Assembly (NCBI GenBank): GCA_044226365.1
Contig: JBGAHE010000011.1
Coordinates: 29,697-93,696, forward strand
Length of the DNA: 64,000 nucleotides
Reading direction: 5' to 3'
Source of the DNA: JALHNI01 sp044226365
GTDB taxonomy: Bacteria > Acidobacteriota > Terriglobia > Bryobacterales > Bryobacteraceae
Position numbers and translations under genes: made by a program. This document shows, in pieces, positions 35,024 through 43,581 of this stretch. The notes beneath the pieces are model-generated. The model did not search any database and was not told the DNA's origin. It was given only the letters and a program-made list of their open reading frames with translations. Within the stretch, counting starts at the first letter, position 1, and every line of letters begins with the position of its first letter.

Positions 35024-35917
35024 ATGAATCCTCCCACCTTCTACCGTTCCGCCACCGTGCAGGGTCTGCGCATCGCCTACCGCGAAGCCGGCGAGACCAA
35101 CCAGCCCAAGCTCGTGCTGCTGCACGGCTTTCCTTCGTCGTCGCATCAATACCGCGAGCTGATCCCGGCCCTGGCCACGCGCTTCCACGTGATCGCCCCG
35201 GACTATCCGGGCTTCGGCAACAGCGACCGGCCGGATCCGGCGACCTTCGCCTACACTTTCGATCGCCTCGCTGACATCATTCAGGCCTTTCTCCAAGACC
35301 GTGGCTTTCACCGCTACGGGCTTTATATTCAGGACTATGGCGGGCCGGTGGGCCTGCGGCTGATGACGCGCGAGCCCGAGGCGCTCGAATGGCTGACCGT
35401 GCAAAACGCGAACGCCTACGAGGTGGGCTTCAGCCCGGCGTGGGACGCCTTTCGCGAGGCGCTCTGGAAGAAGCGGAGCGCGGAGACCGAAGCGCCCCTG
35501 GCCGCCTTCTTCGAGCTCGACGTCGTGCGAAGCATGTACGTCCACGGCTCTCGCGACCCGGAACGCATCAGCCCGGACAACTGGCTTTCCGACTTTGGCT
35601 TTCTGCAGCAGCCGCACGCTCGGCGGATCCAACTGGACCTGTTCTGGGATTACCGCCACAACGTCACGCTGTATCCGCAGTGGCAGCAGTTCCTGCGGAC
35701 TCGGCAGCCGGAAACCATCATTTTCTGGGGCCAGAACGACATGTTCTTCACCCGCGAGGGAGGCGAAGCGTTTCTGCAGGACTTGCCGCGAGCGGAGATG
35801 CATCGGCTGGACGCCGGACACTTCGCTGTGGAGGACTCGCTCGAGCAAATCGCTTCGGGCATGCACCGCTTCTACGAGGAACGCGTCGCCCGCACCGCCG
35901 TGCCGGCCCTGGCGTAA
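35024..35917 (+). CDS. Alpha/beta hydrolase with Asp nucleophile (epoxide hydrolase/haloalkane dehalogenase-like)
   Basis: 297 residues. The oxyanion motif HGFPSSSHQYR is at about residue 34, and the nucleophile elbow reads QDYGGPVG with Asp in place of Ser, which in this superfamily marks epoxide hydrolases, haloalkane dehalogenases and fluoroacetate dehalogenases. Acid and His partners are likely in GQNDMFF and LDAGHFAVED. Start 35024 leaves a normal N-terminus with no signal peptide, so it is cytoplasmic. It is second in the AhpD operon; detoxification of a reactive small molecule is the natural inference. Confidence 0.9.
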   Translation: MNPPTFYRSATVQGLRIAYREAGETNQPKLVLLHGFPSSSHQYRELIPALATRFHVIAPDYPGFGNSDRPDPATFAYTFDRLADIIQAFLQDRGFHRYGLYIQDYGGPVGLRLMTREPEALEWLTVQNANAYEVGFSPAWDAFREALWKKRSAETEAPLAAFFELDVVRSMYVHGSRDPERISPDNWLSDFGFLQQPHARRIQLDLFWDYRHNVTLYPQWQQFLRTRQPETIIFWGQNDMFFTREGGEAFLQDLPRAEMHRLDAGHFAVEDSLEQIASGMHRFYEERVARTAVPALA

Positions 35918-35927
35918 GGAACAAACG

Positions 35928-36344
35928 ATGAGCGCAACGAAAATCATCACTCCGCCCTTCACTCTCGATTCCGCCTTGCGGAAGGTGCAACTCGCCGAAG
36001 AGGCGTGGAACTCACGCGAGCCGGAGCGGGTGTCGGTGGCTTATTCCGTGAACTCCGAGTGGCGGAACCGCTCGGAGTTCTTGAGCGGGCGCGAGGCCAT
36101 CGTCGCCTTCCTGCGGCGAAAGTGGGCCAAGGAATTGGACTACCGGCTGAAGAAGACGCTCTGGACGTTCCAGGACAATCGCATCGCCGTGAGCTTCGAG
36201 TATGAATGGCACGACGCCTCCGGCCAATGGCACCGCTCCTACGGCAATGAGCTGTGGGAGTTCGATCCGGACGGCCTGATGCGCCGGCGCCTGGCCAGCA
36301 TCAACGATGCGGCGATCACTGAAGCGGAAAGACGAATCTTCTAG
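35928..36344 (+). CDS. DUF1348/NTF2-like (SnoaL fold) protein
   Basis: 138 residues from ATG 35928, ten bases after the hydrolase stop. The sequence (SALRKVQLAEEAWNSREPER, NRSEFLSGREAIVAFLRRKW, SFEYEWHDASGQWHRSYGNE) fits the DUF1348 branch of NTF2-like proteins. Family knowledge: small barrel proteins that bind or isomerise hydrophobic ligands; the exact reaction is unknown. As third gene of the operon it is coregulated with the AhpD-like and hydrolase genes. Confidence 0.9.
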   Translation: MSATKIITPPFTLDSALRKVQLAEEAWNSREPERVSVAYSVNSEWRNRSEFLSGREAIVAFLRRKWAKELDYRLKKTLWTFQDNRIAVSFEYEWHDASGQWHRSYGNELWEFDPDGLMRRRLASINDAAITEAERRIF

Positions 36345-36428
36345 GAGTTCGGCTCCGAACGCCGTCCATTGCAACAGCACCACGAGCGGTTGGGGGAAAG
36401 CGAGCGCTAGGCACACCAACTGCTAGCG

Positions 36429-37040
36429 TTATCGGGGAAGGTCGAGAGCGAGTGGCTCGGAGGAACGAACCGTGAAGGGCAGAACCCGCGGGGTATCGCC
36501 CGCTTGCACGGTGAGCAGATAGCTGCCGTTGGCCAGACGAGGCACTTCGAAGGCTCCGGAAGAGTCGGTGACGGCTTCCCAGGCGCCAATGCCGTAGGCG
36601 GGGGCGATGCGGATCCACGTGCCGGCCAGGGGAACGCCGTGGGAACGAAGCACTCCGGGGGTGACGCGGGAGGGGTCCCACTCGCGGACGGGCGGCCGAA
36701 GGGTGAGTTCGAGAGTCACGAAAACCCGCGACTCACTGACCTCGAGAGGCGGGTGAGGCTCAGGCGCACGGAACAGATCCCTCGCCGAAATGGCGTAACG
36801 GCCGGGAGGCACCTCGATGACCATCACATGCCCCGCCGCATCCGAGAGACGGACACCGTCGTCCGGCCGGAGCGCGCGGCTCTCATGAACCTTGCCGGAC
36901 TGGACGTTCACCAGACGGACGCTCGGTTTTTCGAGGCGGCCGCCCGGCGCCAGGAGCCGGACAAAGACTCGTGAAGGAGTCTGGGCCGGGGTCGACAGCG
37001 CGACAAACAGGGCAACGATGCTTAGGCGCAGGCACGGCAT
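36429..37040 (-). CDS. Secreted protein with carboxypeptidase-regulatory-like repeats
   Basis: 203 residues from ATG 37040, where a signal peptide starts (RLSIVALFVALSTPAQ); the in-frame extension to 37088 overlaps a hairpin. The body has two beta-sandwich-like modules: an N-terminal one with VRLVNVQSGKVHESRAL and VIEVPPGRYAISARDL, and a C-terminal one with AVTDSSGAFEVPRLANGSYL typical of CarboxypepD_reg folds. Family knowledge: such domains often occur in envelope proteins of Acidobacteriota. It probably sits in the periplasm; no enzyme motif is seen. It converges on the DUF1348 gene. Confidence 0.72.
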   Translation of the reverse strand: MPCLRLSIVALFVALSTPAQTPSRVFVRLLAPGGRLEKPSVRLVNVQSGKVHESRALRPDDGVRLSDAAGHVMVIEVPPGRYAISARDLFRAPEPHPPLEVSESRVFVTLELTLRPPVREWDPSRVTPGVLRSHGVPLAGTWIRIAPAYGIGAWEAVTDSSGAFEVPRLANGSYLLTVQAGDTPRVLPFTVRSSEPLALDLPR

Positions 37041-37053
37041 CAGAGTACGAAAG

Positions 37054-37079
37054 CGGGGACGGACGCCGGCCCGTCCCCG
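37054..37079 (-). terminator. Hairpin after the GmhA-like gene
   Basis: CGGGGACGG (37054-37062) pairs with CCGTCCCCG (37071-37079), nine perfect bases around an eight-base loop. On the minus strand it is followed by CTTTCG. It lies ten bases after the SIS-domain stop codon and before the next gene start. Confidence 0.65.
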
Positions 37080-37088
37080 TTGGGCCAA

Positions 37089-37664
37089 CTAGGCCGTCTT
37101 CTTCATTTCCACGTCCATGAAGTAGTAGCAGATCATGTGGCACATGATCATGTGCGCGTCTTCGATGGCGCCGTAATGCGAGGCGTTGACGTTGATGTGC
37201 AGGTCAGCAAGCGGGCCGATCTTGCCGCCGTCTTTGCCGCTCATGGCGATGGTTTTGCAGCCGATCGACTTGGCGTACTCGAGCGCTTTCACGACGTTCG
37301 GCGAATTGCCGGAGCAGCTCACCGTCATGAAGAGGTCGCCGGGGCGGGCAAAGTTCTTGAGCGGCTCGACGAAGACCACGTCGAAGCCGACGTCGTTGCC
37401 ATAGGCGGTCATGGTGGGCATCATGTCGGTGAGCGACATGATCTTGAAGCGTTTTTCGACCGGCAATTGGAAGCTGGCGCCTTTGGCCATGTCGCAGGTG
37501 AAGTGAGAGACGCTGCCGGCGCTGCCGCCATTGCCGCAGACGAAGATCATGCGGCCGGCGTCGCGCGCTTCGGCGAACATCTGGATGGCCTGATCCACCT
37601 TGGCCAAGTCCACCAGATCGAGGGTTTTGAAGAGATTTTGCTTGTATTGCTGCGTGTAGGTCAC
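37089..37664 (-). CDS. SIS-domain phosphosugar isomerase (GmhA-like)
   Basis: 191 residues, with a GTG start at 37664 preceded by AGAAGGA. The single SIS domain shows CGNGGSAGSVSHF (residues ~43-55), SCSGNSPNVVKALEYA and the C-terminal IEDAHMIMCH, the pattern of sedoheptulose-7-phosphate isomerases and DiaA-like proteins. Family knowledge: GmhA makes D-glycero-manno-heptose 7-phosphate for lipopolysaccharide. It is divergent from the phosphomannomutase gene 40 bases away, consistent with surface polysaccharide metabolism. Other SIS isomerase activities cannot be ruled out. Confidence 0.85.
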   Translation of the reverse strand: MTYTQQYKQNLFKTLDLVDLAKVDQAIQMFAEARDAGRMIFVCGNGGSAGSVSHFTCDMAKGASFQLPVEKRFKIMSLTDMMPTMTAYGNDVGFDVVFVEPLKNFARPGDLFMTVSCSGNSPNVVKALEYAKSIGCKTIAMSGKDGGKIGPLADLHINVNASHYGAIEDAHMIMCHMICYYFMDVEMKKTA

Positions 37665-37704
37665 TTCCTTCTATTATGAAACACGCTGATATCATGAAGA
37701 ACGA

Positions 37705-39063
37705 ATGCTAAAACCGACGATTTTCCGCGAGTACGACATTCGCGGAATCGCTGATCAAGAGATGCTGTCGCCCGACGTGGTGAACCTGGGGCGCGCGATC
37801 GGCACGTATATGCGCCGTCATGCGGGAGCCAAGCTGACGCTGGGGCGCGATGTGCGCCTGAGCGGGCAAAGGCTGCACGAGGCCCTGCTCGAGGGCCTGC
37901 TCTCCACGGGCTGCCAGGTGCAGGATCTGGGCGTGGTGCCGACCCCGGTGCTCTATTTTTCGGTGCATCACTTTCACGCCGACGGCGGGGTGATGATCAC
38001 GGGCAGCCATAACCCGTCGGAATACAACGGCTTCAAGATGATGACGGCGAAGAAATCGATCTTCGGCGCGGCGATTCAGGAGATCCACCAGATCCTGGTG
38101 AGCGGCGACTTCGCCACGGGCGAAGGCAGCGTGGTGGAGGTCGATGCGGTGGCGCCCTATGTGGACGATGTCACCGCACAGTTCACGGCCTTACCGCGCC
38201 GCGTGAAAGTGGTGGTGGACGCGGGCAACGGCACCGGCGGCCCGGTGATGGCGCGCATTCTGGAGCGGCTGAACGTGGAAGCGATTCCGCTGTTCTTCGA
38301 GCCCGATGGCCGCTTCCCGAACCATCATCCGGACCCGACAGTGATGGAGAATCTGGAGCAACTGGCCCACGCCGTGCGCGAGCATCGGGCCGAGCTGGGC
38401 ATTGCCTTCGATGGCGATACGGATCGCATTGGCGCGGTCGACGAGAATGGCGAGGTCGTCTATGGTGACTTCCTCCTGCTGATCTACGCGCGCGAAATTC
38501 TGACGCGCAAGCCCGGCGCCACCTTCATCGGCGAAGTGAAGTGCTCGCAGGTGATGTACGACGAGATCGAAAAGCTGGGCGGCCGGCCGATCATGTACAA
38601 GACCGGCCACTCCCTCATCAAAACCAAGATGAAGGAAGAGCACGCCGAACTGGCGGGCGAAATGTCCGGCCACATGTTCTTCGCCGACCGCTATCACGGC
38701 TTCGACGACGCCATGTACGCCGCGTGCCGTTTACTCGAAATCGTGGCCGTCTCCGGCCAGCCGCTCTCGGCCCAGGTGGCCGGCCTGCCCAAGACAGTGA
38801 GCACGCCCGAGTTGCGCATCGATTGTGCCGACGAAGAGAAGTTCGGGGTGGTGGCGCGGCTGGCGGCTCGCTACAAAGCCACGCATCGCGTGGTGGACGT
38901 GGACGGCGTGCGCGTCCTGTTCTCTCAAGGCTGGGGATTGGTGCGGGCGTCCAATACGCAGCCCGTGCTGGTGATGCGCTTCGAAGCGGCCAACGACGCC
39001 GAGTTGAGCAGCTATCGCCAGGAGATGGAGCAGGCCGTGGCTGAGGCCAAAGCGGCCCAGTAA
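37705..39063 (+). CDS. Phosphomannomutase/phosphoglucomutase
   Basis: 452 residues, normal for the alpha-D-phosphohexomutase family. The catalytic serine loop is TGSHNPSEYNG (Ser101), the metal site is DGDTDRIGAVD and the sugar-binding loop is GEMSGHMFF. The C-terminal domain has VRASNTQPVLVMRFEA for phosphate binding. Family knowledge: interconverts mannose-6-P and mannose-1-P (or glucose equivalents), feeding GDP-mannose and cell-envelope glycans. It is followed after five bases by the acyltransferase/acyl-ACP synthetase fusion. Confidence 0.94.
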   Translation: MLKPTIFREYDIRGIADQEMLSPDVVNLGRAIGTYMRRHAGAKLTLGRDVRLSGQRLHEALLEGLLSTGCQVQDLGVVPTPVLYFSVHHFHADGGVMITGSHNPSEYNGFKMMTAKKSIFGAAIQEIHQILVSGDFATGEGSVVEVDAVAPYVDDVTAQFTALPRRVKVVVDAGNGTGGPVMARILERLNVEAIPLFFEPDGRFPNHHPDPTVMENLEQLAHAVREHRAELGIAFDGDTDRIGAVDENGEVVYGDFLLLIYAREILTRKPGATFIGEVKCSQVMYDEIEKLGGRPIMYKTGHSLIKTKMKEEHAELAGEMSGHMFFADRYHGFDDAMYAACRLLEIVAVSGQPLSAQVAGLPKTVSTPELRIDCADEEKFGVVARLAARYKATHRVVDVDGVRVLFSQGWGLVRASNTQPVLVMRFEAANDAELSSYRQEMEQAVAEAKAAQ

Positions 39064-39067
39064 CCCC

Positions 39068-41224
39068 ATGCTGCTGGCGTTGCGGTTCGCGCTGTGGAGC
39101 GCGCTCCATACGTGCTTTCGCGTGCGGGTGCTCGGCAAAGAGCGCCTGCCCCGGGACCGTGGCGCGCTGGTGGTATCCAATCACGTTTCCTATGCGGACG
39201 CGGTGCTGATCGGTTCGGCCACGCCGCGCTTCATCCATTTCCTGCTCTGGAAACCGATCTACGATTCGGCCGCCACCATCTTCCGGATGCTGAAGGCGAT
39301 TCCGATTTCGCCCACCTCGCCCAAGGATTCGCTGGCCTCGCTCGCCGCGGCGCGCAAAGACCTGGAAGCCGGCGAACTGGTCGGCATCTTCCCCGAAGGC
39401 CAGATTACGCGCACCGGCCACCTGCTGCCCTTCAAGCGCGGCTTCGAGCGCATCGTGGAGCAAAAGGGCAGCGACGAACTCCGCGCGCCCGTCATTCCCG
39501 TTTGGCTCGAAGGCCTGTGGGGGCATCCGCTCAGCCTGAAGGGCGGCAAGCTGTTCGGCTCCTGGCGAAAGGTGTGGCGGCCCACGATCACGGTGATGAT
39601 CGGCGAGCCGGTGGAGCGCAAGATCGCGCCCGAAGACTTGAACGCCCTGGTCGCCCGCATGGCCACCCAAGCCGCGCGGCAACGGCCCTGGGGTAGCCTG
39701 GGCCAGCACTTCGTACGCGTGGCGCGCCGCCATCGCGGGTCGCTCGCGCTGACGGACTCCACGCGCCAGGAAGTGACCTTCGGCCGCGCGCTGATCGCCG
39801 CCATTCTGCTGCGCGGCTGGCTGGACCGTCATCCGGCCGGCGTGATCGGCATCCTGCTCCCCAATTCCGTCGGCGCGGCGCTCGCCAACCTCGGGGTGAC
39901 CTTCGCCGGACGCACCGTGGTGAACCTGAACTTTACGGCCGGCGAAGAGGCGATGGCTGCCGCGGTGCGGCAGTGCGACATCCGCATGGTGATCACGTCG
40001 CGCAAGTTTTTGGAGAAAGCCAAGCTCGCTCCGCCCGCCGGCGCCGTGTATCTCGAAGACCTTCTGACGGGGTTCGGCGCCGTCGACAAAGCCTGGGCCG
40101 CGGTGCAAGCGTATGGCCTGCCCGCGGGATGGCTCGCCCGCGGCAAGCGCGACGACGTGGCCGCGGTCATCTTCACCAGCGGCTCCACCGGCGAACCCAA
40201 GGGCGTCGAACTGACGCATGCCAACGTACTCGCGAATATCGATGGGAGCGCGCAGATCTACGACGTGGGTCCGCGGGACGGCATGCTGGCGGTGCTGCCG
40301 TTCTTCCATAGCTTCGGCTTCACCTATAACCTGTGGTTCCCGCTGCTGAACGAATTCAAGCTGGTGCTGCATCACAATCCCGTGGACGCCAAGACCGTCG
40401 GCGAGTTGGCCGAGCGCTACCGGGCCAGCATCCTGCTTTCCACGCCCACGTTCTGCACCACGTATCTGCGCAAGTGTACGCGGGAGCAGATGGCGCACTT
40501 GCGCCTGGCGATTGTGGGGGCGGAAAAGCTGCGGCCGGCGCTGGCCGCCGAGTTTCTCGAAAAGTTCGGCGTGGTGATGTACGAAGGCTACGGCTGTACG
40601 GAATTGGGTCCGGTGGCGGCGGTGAATGGGCCGAACTTCGAGCAGGTCCCGCGGCAGGAAGGCCATCGGCCCGGCAGCGTGGGGCGGCCTTTGCCCGGGG
40701 TGTCGGTCCGCATTGTGGACCCCGAGACGATGGAGCCCCGCGAGCGCGGCACCGAAGGGCTGTTGCTGGTGGATTCGCCCAGCCGGATGCGCGGCTATCG
40801 CGGCCAGCCGGAGCGAACGGCCAGTTCGCTGCACGAGGGCTACTACATCACCGGCGACATCGCCCGGCTCGACGAAGACGGCTTTCTGCACATCACCGAT
40901 CGCCTGTCTCGCTTCTCCAAGATCGGCGGCGAGATGGTGCCGCACCTGAAGGTGGAACAGGCCGTACAATCGCTGCTGGGCGACGCCAACGTCCTGGTGA
41001 TCGGCGTGCCCGACGCCAGCCGCGGCGAACGCCTGGTGCTGCTGCACTCGCACCCCACGCTCGAACCGGCGGCCATCGTCGCGCATCTGCAGGACCTGCC
41101 GCCGCTTTGGGTGCCCAAGCGGCCCGACATCTTCCGCGTGGAAGCGATTCCGACGCTGGGCACGGGGAAAGCCGATCTGCGGAAGGCGCGCGAACTGGCC
41201 TTGGCGCTCAGCGGCGGCGAGTAG
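39068..41224 (+). CDS. Fusion of 1-acylglycerophosphate acyltransferase and acyl-[ACP]/CoA synthetase (Aas-like)
   Basis: 718 residues. The N-terminal ~210 residues are a PlsC-type acyltransferase with SNHVSYAD (NHx4D, His39/Asp44) and FPEGQITRTG. From about residue 230 an AMP-binding synthetase follows with FTSGSTGEPKGVELTHAN near residue 370, GYGCTELGPV and YYITGDIARLDEDGF. Family knowledge: Aas activates a fatty acid on ACP and transfers it to lysophospholipid at the inner membrane, recycling phospholipids. Unlike the E. coli layout it lies beside phosphomannomutase and no LplT-like transporter is next to it. Confidence 0.9.
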   Translation: MLLALRFALWSALHTCFRVRVLGKERLPRDRGALVVSNHVSYADAVLIGSATPRFIHFLLWKPIYDSAATIFRMLKAIPISPTSPKDSLASLAAARKDLEAGELVGIFPEGQITRTGHLLPFKRGFERIVEQKGSDELRAPVIPVWLEGLWGHPLSLKGGKLFGSWRKVWRPTITVMIGEPVERKIAPEDLNALVARMATQAARQRPWGSLGQHFVRVARRHRGSLALTDSTRQEVTFGRALIAAILLRGWLDRHPAGVIGILLPNSVGAALANLGVTFAGRTVVNLNFTAGEEAMAAAVRQCDIRMVITSRKFLEKAKLAPPAGAVYLEDLLTGFGAVDKAWAAVQAYGLPAGWLARGKRDDVAAVIFTSGSTGEPKGVELTHANVLANIDGSAQIYDVGPRDGMLAVLPFFHSFGFTYNLWFPLLNEFKLVLHHNPVDAKTVGELAERYRASILLSTPTFCTTYLRKCTREQMAHLRLAIVGAEKLRPALAAEFLEKFGVVMYEGYGCTELGPVAAVNGPNFEQVPRQEGHRPGSVGRPLPGVSVRIVDPETMEPRERGTEGLLLVDSPSRMRGYRGQPERTASSLHEGYYITGDIARLDEDGFLHITDRLSRFSKIGGEMVPHLKVEQAVQSLLGDANVLVIGVPDASRGERLVLLHSHPTLEPAAIVAHLQDLPPLWVPKRPDIFRVEAIPTLGTGKADLRKARELALALSGGE

Positions 41225-41260
41225 GCCGTGCTAACTTCTGGGCAGGAAGGAGCGCGATCG

Positions 41261-41857
41261 ATGCGAGTGATTTGTCTGGTGTTGCTGAGTGGTTTGTCGC
41301 TTTCGGCGGTCACCTACCGCTGCCCCACAGGCCAGACGCTGGAGGTACGGTTCATCGACCAGAAGGCCGTGGTGCGCGTAGTGGGCATGCCGGAGATCAC
41401 GCTGCCCCAGGCCATGAGCGGCTCCGGCGCCCGCTATTCGGACGGCTATACGACGTTCTGGGAGAAGGGCGGAGTGGCGTTGTTCGAGGCGGGGTCCGTG
41501 AAGGTGCAGGATTGCCAGGTGGTGAAGGCGGCGCTGAGCGGTAAGTTCACGCTGGTGGAGCTCGACGGGCAGCCCGTGAAGCTGGCGCGTCCGGCGTTTA
41601 TGGAGTTTGCCGACGGTGGCCGGGTGTCGGGCTCGCTGGGTTGCAATCGCTTCAGCGGAAGCTATCAGGGCACGTTGCCCGCCATCAAGTTCGGGCAGAT
41701 GATTTCGACGAAGATGGCCTGCATGGGTGAGGGCGATCGCGTGGAGCGCGGCTTTAGCCAGGCGCTGAACACCGCCGCCAAGGTGGAATTGTTCGAAGGC
41801 AAACTGCGGCTGATGGACGCCACCGGTAAAACGCGCGCCCTTCTGCGGCAAGAGTAA
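41261..41857 (+). CDS. MliC-META (HslJ-like) two-domain envelope protein
   Basis: 198 residues from ATG 41261 with AAGGAG eight bases upstream. A signal peptide (VICLVLLSGLSLSAVT) precedes an MliC-like domain (residues ~17-85: YRCPTGQTLEVRF, GSGARYSDGYTTFWEKG, ending in a Cys pair partner DCQ). A META/HslJ-like domain follows from about residue 92 (FMEFADGGRVSGSLGCNRFS, ISTKMACMG). Family knowledge: MliC inhibits C-type lysozyme; META domains occur in heat-shock and adhesion proteins. The combination suggests envelope protection. It ends at a clear bidirectional hairpin. Confidence 0.85.
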   Translation: MRVICLVLLSGLSLSAVTYRCPTGQTLEVRFIDQKAVVRVVGMPEITLPQAMSGSGARYSDGYTTFWEKGGVALFEAGSVKVQDCQVVKAALSGKFTLVELDGQPVKLARPAFMEFADGGRVSGSLGCNRFSGSYQGTLPAIKFGQMISTKMACMGEGDRVERGFSQALNTAAKVELFEGKLRLMDATGKTRALLRQE

Positions 41858-41883
41858 CAGCCAGCGGGGTCACCGCTGGCTGT
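41857..41883. terminator. Bidirectional hairpin between convergent genes
   Basis: ACAGCCAGCGG (41857-41867) and CCGCTGGCTGT (41873-41883) form an 11-base perfect stem around GGTCA. It starts on the last base of the MliC-META stop and precedes the convergent small secreted gene. The T runs on either side are weak. Confidence 0.7.
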
Positions 41884-41908
41884 CGCTTCCCCGTTACGTG
41901 CGGCGGCC

Positions 41909-42124
41909 TTATTTCACGGTCGCCGGATCGGGCGTGGAGGTGGGGGTTGTCTTGTTCTTTTTGGCTCCGGAATGCCGGCTGCCTTTCCCGTGCTTGCGAC
42001 TATGCTTCGCGGGGGCGGGGGAGGTGCCTGGATCCGGTTGATTCGCCGGCGTGGTGGATTGTTGCGCAAAGGCGCCGGCCGTGGCCAACGCCAGAACCAT
42101 CGTCGCGTTGAACAGCTTCGTCAT
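41909..42124 (-). CDS. Small secreted Lys/His/Pro-rich protein
   Basis: 71 residues with a GGAGAG site eight bases before the ATG. A signal peptide (NATMVLALATAGAFAQ) precedes a low-complexity mature part with SPAPAKHSRKHGKGSRH and a C-terminal TPTSTPDPATVK. No fold is recognised. The basic composition could bind nucleic acid, metal or the cell surface; this is only a suggestion. It stands alone, converging on the MliC-META gene. Confidence 0.6.
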   Translation of the reverse strand: MTKLFNATMVLALATAGAFAQQSTTPANQPDPGTSPAPAKHSRKHGKGSRHSGAKKNKTTPTSTPDPATVK

Positions 42125-42265
42125 TTTCTCGACTCTCCAGTTTCTGCGGACCCCTCGGCAATCGAAGTCTCCGCACCTTCAGCATCTGCCTGAAGGGTGC
42201 GAGGAGACATCGCCTGGAGAGGGGAGGAAGTAGGAGCTCGAGAGGGAGCGCTTGTAAACCCGCGG

Positions 42266-42658
42266 CTAAGCGCCGAGCGTGTGGTATTCGCCGCCGTCGG
42301 GGTTCCAGTAGGCGAAGCCGTCGGGGACCACCTCGAGATTCGGCTCCAGTCCCGCCCGGCGAAGAAGGCGCGCTGCCTGCGTGGCGTCGTGCATGTTCGG
42401 AATGTCCACTACCTCCACGCGGTCCAGCAGACCGTCGTAGTTCTCTTCGATGTAGGTGATCAACTCGTTCGGTTGACCGTCGCCGACCCAATCGACATGA
42501 ATGTCGTGGTCAGCGGCGAAGGTGCGGATGCGCCACGCCTGGCCCGGCTCCAACCACCATTGGACCGTATCGGGCGCCCCATCACCGACCGGGGCATCCG
42601 AATTCTGCACGTAGCTACTCCGGATATTCAGGATTCCGACAATCAACTTGGCAGGCAT
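42266..42658 (-). CDS. Hypothetical protein, 130 residues
   Basis: The product starts MPAKLIVGILNIRSSY, has a mixed alpha/beta look (WWLEPGQAWRIRTF, ELITYIEENYDGLLDRVEVV, ATQAARLLRRAGLEPNLEVV) and ends with a short polar tail. No signal peptide or membrane segment is present, so it is probably cytoplasmic. I recognise no family. It is isolated, with about 140 bases on each side that hold no further gene. Confidence 0.6.
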   Translation of the reverse strand: MPAKLIVGILNIRSSYVQNSDAPVGDGAPDTVQWWLEPGQAWRIRTFAADHDIHVDWVGDGQPNELITYIEENYDGLLDRVEVVDIPNMHDATQAARLLRRAGLEPNLEVVPDGFAYWNPDGGEYHTLGA

Positions 42659-42765
42659 GCTTGTTAACTTCGGCAGGAGGGGCGCCGGCGAATAGGGAAT
42701 TTTCCCAATTGAGCCGGACCAAGGTGATTCTGGTTCTAAGGTGGAGGATTCGCCTTAGGGCGAAC

Positions 42766-43560
42766 TCAGGTGTTTGCCGTACCACTGTCCGGGCGCGCCA
42801 AGCCGCGCCGGCTGGCACGAGCGAAATCGGCCAGTTCGCGGCCCAGCGGGGTCTGGTCCAGGGCGGCGAGCGCGGCGGCACGGGGGAGGCTGTAGAGCGT
42901 CCGATAGGCCTGCTTCAGCTCGCGCAGGTCGGCGGCGGTGAAGCCCGCGCGCCGTAGCCCCACCACATTCAGCCCCACGGGGCGCGCGTCGAAGCCGGAA
43001 TAGAGGAAGAACGGCGGTAAGTCCAGATTCACCCGGCTGTTGCCGCCCACCATGACGTTTCGGCCGATGCGTGAATACTGGTGAATCACCACGCCGCCGG
43101 AGATAAACGCCTGGTCGGCAAGATGGACATAGCCTGCCACCAGCGTGTTACTGGCGATGGTGATCTGATTCCCGATTTGGCAATCGTGGGCGATGTGGCC
43201 GGAGCCCATGATGTAGTTGTCGTCGCCCACGCGGGTCACCGATTCGGGCTTCGTGCCGCGGGAGATCGTCCAATGCTCGCGGATGCGATTGCGATGCCCG
43301 ATGGTGAGATAGCTGCGCGCGCCGGTGAAGGCTTTATCGAACGGATCGGTGCCTAACGCGGCCCCCGCCGAGATTTCGTTGTCGTCGCCGAGCGTCGTGT
43401 ACGGCTTCAGAAAGACGTAAGGCTCCAGACGATTGCCCCGCCCCAGCCGCACCTGCTCTTCAATGACGCAGTACTCGCCGATGATGCACTGCGGGCCAAT
43501 CTCGGCGTCCGGGTGGATGCGCGCGGTGGGCGCAACGCGCGCCGAAGGGTCAATGGCCAT
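42766..43560 (-). CDS. lpxA: LpxA, acyl-ACP:UDP-N-acetylglucosamine O-acyltransferase
   Basis: 264 residues, close to the E. coli length. Hexapeptide repeats of the left-handed beta-helix fill the first two thirds (ARIHPDAEIGPQCIIGEYC). HIAHDCQIG places the catalytic His at residue 125, the same number as in E. coli LpxA. The C-terminal helical domain has GLNVVGLRRAGFTAADLREL, another family signature. Family knowledge: first step of lipid A synthesis in the cytoplasm. It is divergent from lpxD with only 21 bases between, so the two share a promoter region instead of lying in one lpxD-fabZ-lpxA operon. Confidence 0.95.
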   Translation of the reverse strand: MAIDPSARVAPTARIHPDAEIGPQCIIGEYCVIEEQVRLGRGNRLEPYVFLKPYTTLGDDNEISAGAALGTDPFDKAFTGARSYLTIGHRNRIREHWTISRGTKPESVTRVGDDNYIMGSGHIAHDCQIGNQITIASNTLVAGYVHLADQAFISGGVVIHQYSRIGRNVMVGGNSRVNLDLPPFFLYSGFDARPVGLNVVGLRRAGFTAADLRELKQAYRTLYSLPRAAALAALDQTPLGRELADFARASRRGLARPDSGTANT

Positions 43561-43581
43561 TCCTCTCTATGATAGTGTCTG

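Noticed and set aside
38618..41086. Long open frame (822 residues) on the minus strand
   Set aside because: Antisense to phosphomannomutase and the acyltransferase fusion, low-complexity composition, no family match.
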